Shown here: positions 5,944 to 5,962 of the stretch, piece by piece
How positions within the stretch are numbered: the first letter of the stretch is position 1
How the letters are laid out: each line of letters opens with the position of its first letter
Assembly: GCA_002391545.1 (NCBI GenBank)
Contig: DGFF01000096.1
Coordinates: 1-5,962 of the forward strand
Reading direction: 5' to 3'
Source of the DNA: Candidatus Fermentithermobacillaceae bacterium UBA3907
Lineage (GTDB): Bacteria > Bacillota > Sulfobacillia > Fermentithermobacillales > Fermentithermobacillaceae
Length of the DNA: 5,962 nt
Notes under the pieces: generated by a model
The model's input: only the letters and a program-made list of their open reading frames with translations
What the model was told of the DNA's origin: nothing
Database searches by the model: none
Translations under genes and position numbers: made by a program

Positions 5944-5962
5944 CTGTCTCTTATACACATCT
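5944..5962. other. Tn5/Nextera mosaic-end adapter (sequencing artefact)
   Basis: The last 19 bases are exactly CTGTCTCTTATACACATCT, the hyperactive Tn5 mosaic end used in Nextera tagmentation libraries. It sits precisely at the end of the sequence, as expected of untrimmed adapter carried into an assembly. The terminal residues CLLYTS in the primase-copy frame are therefore not biological. There is no sign of a natural Tn5/IS50 element. Confidence 0.96.

Overview
The window carries the DNA-replication module of a mobile element (prophage, phage satellite or plasmid). The host is probably a low- to mid-GC Firmicute, perhaps a clostridium. Support for that host is strong purine-rich ribosome binding sites, one TTG and one GTG start, A-rich intergenic DNA and a classic stem-plus-T-run terminator. 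No integrase, capsid, packaging or resistance gene is visible, so the type of element cannot be fixed.

Layout, all on the + strand. Bases 1-176 hold the terminator of an unseen upstream gene and the leader of a small ribbon-helix-helix (RHH) DNA-binding protein (177-479). A 308-bp gap follows with a perfect 14-bp inverted repeat. Next is a 314-residue protein I do not recognise, ending in an AT-hook-like tail (788-1732), with its own terminator. A possibly structured leader (about 1841-1989) precedes three overlapping genes: a DUF669-like single-strand-binding protein (1990-2415), an archaeo-eukaryotic-type primase-polymerase (2384-3595) and a P4/D5-family SF3 replicative helicase (3540-5246). 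Together they make a near-complete self-priming replication apparatus: coat single strands, lay primers, unwind.

The unusual part is the 3' end. Directly after the helicase stop lies a 102-bp imperfect palindrome built from paired 9-bp repeats with the core AGGTGG, around an AT-rich centre with its own hairpin. It is a good candidate for the element's replication origin or another structured site. A second, clearly diverged copy of the primase-polymerase starts at its right arm. This copy keeps all catalytic motifs but has no normal 5' end, so it looks like a truncated paralogue. It runs off the window.

The last 19 bases are exactly the Tn5/Nextera mosaic end. They are library adapter, not biology, so real sequence ends at about 5943.
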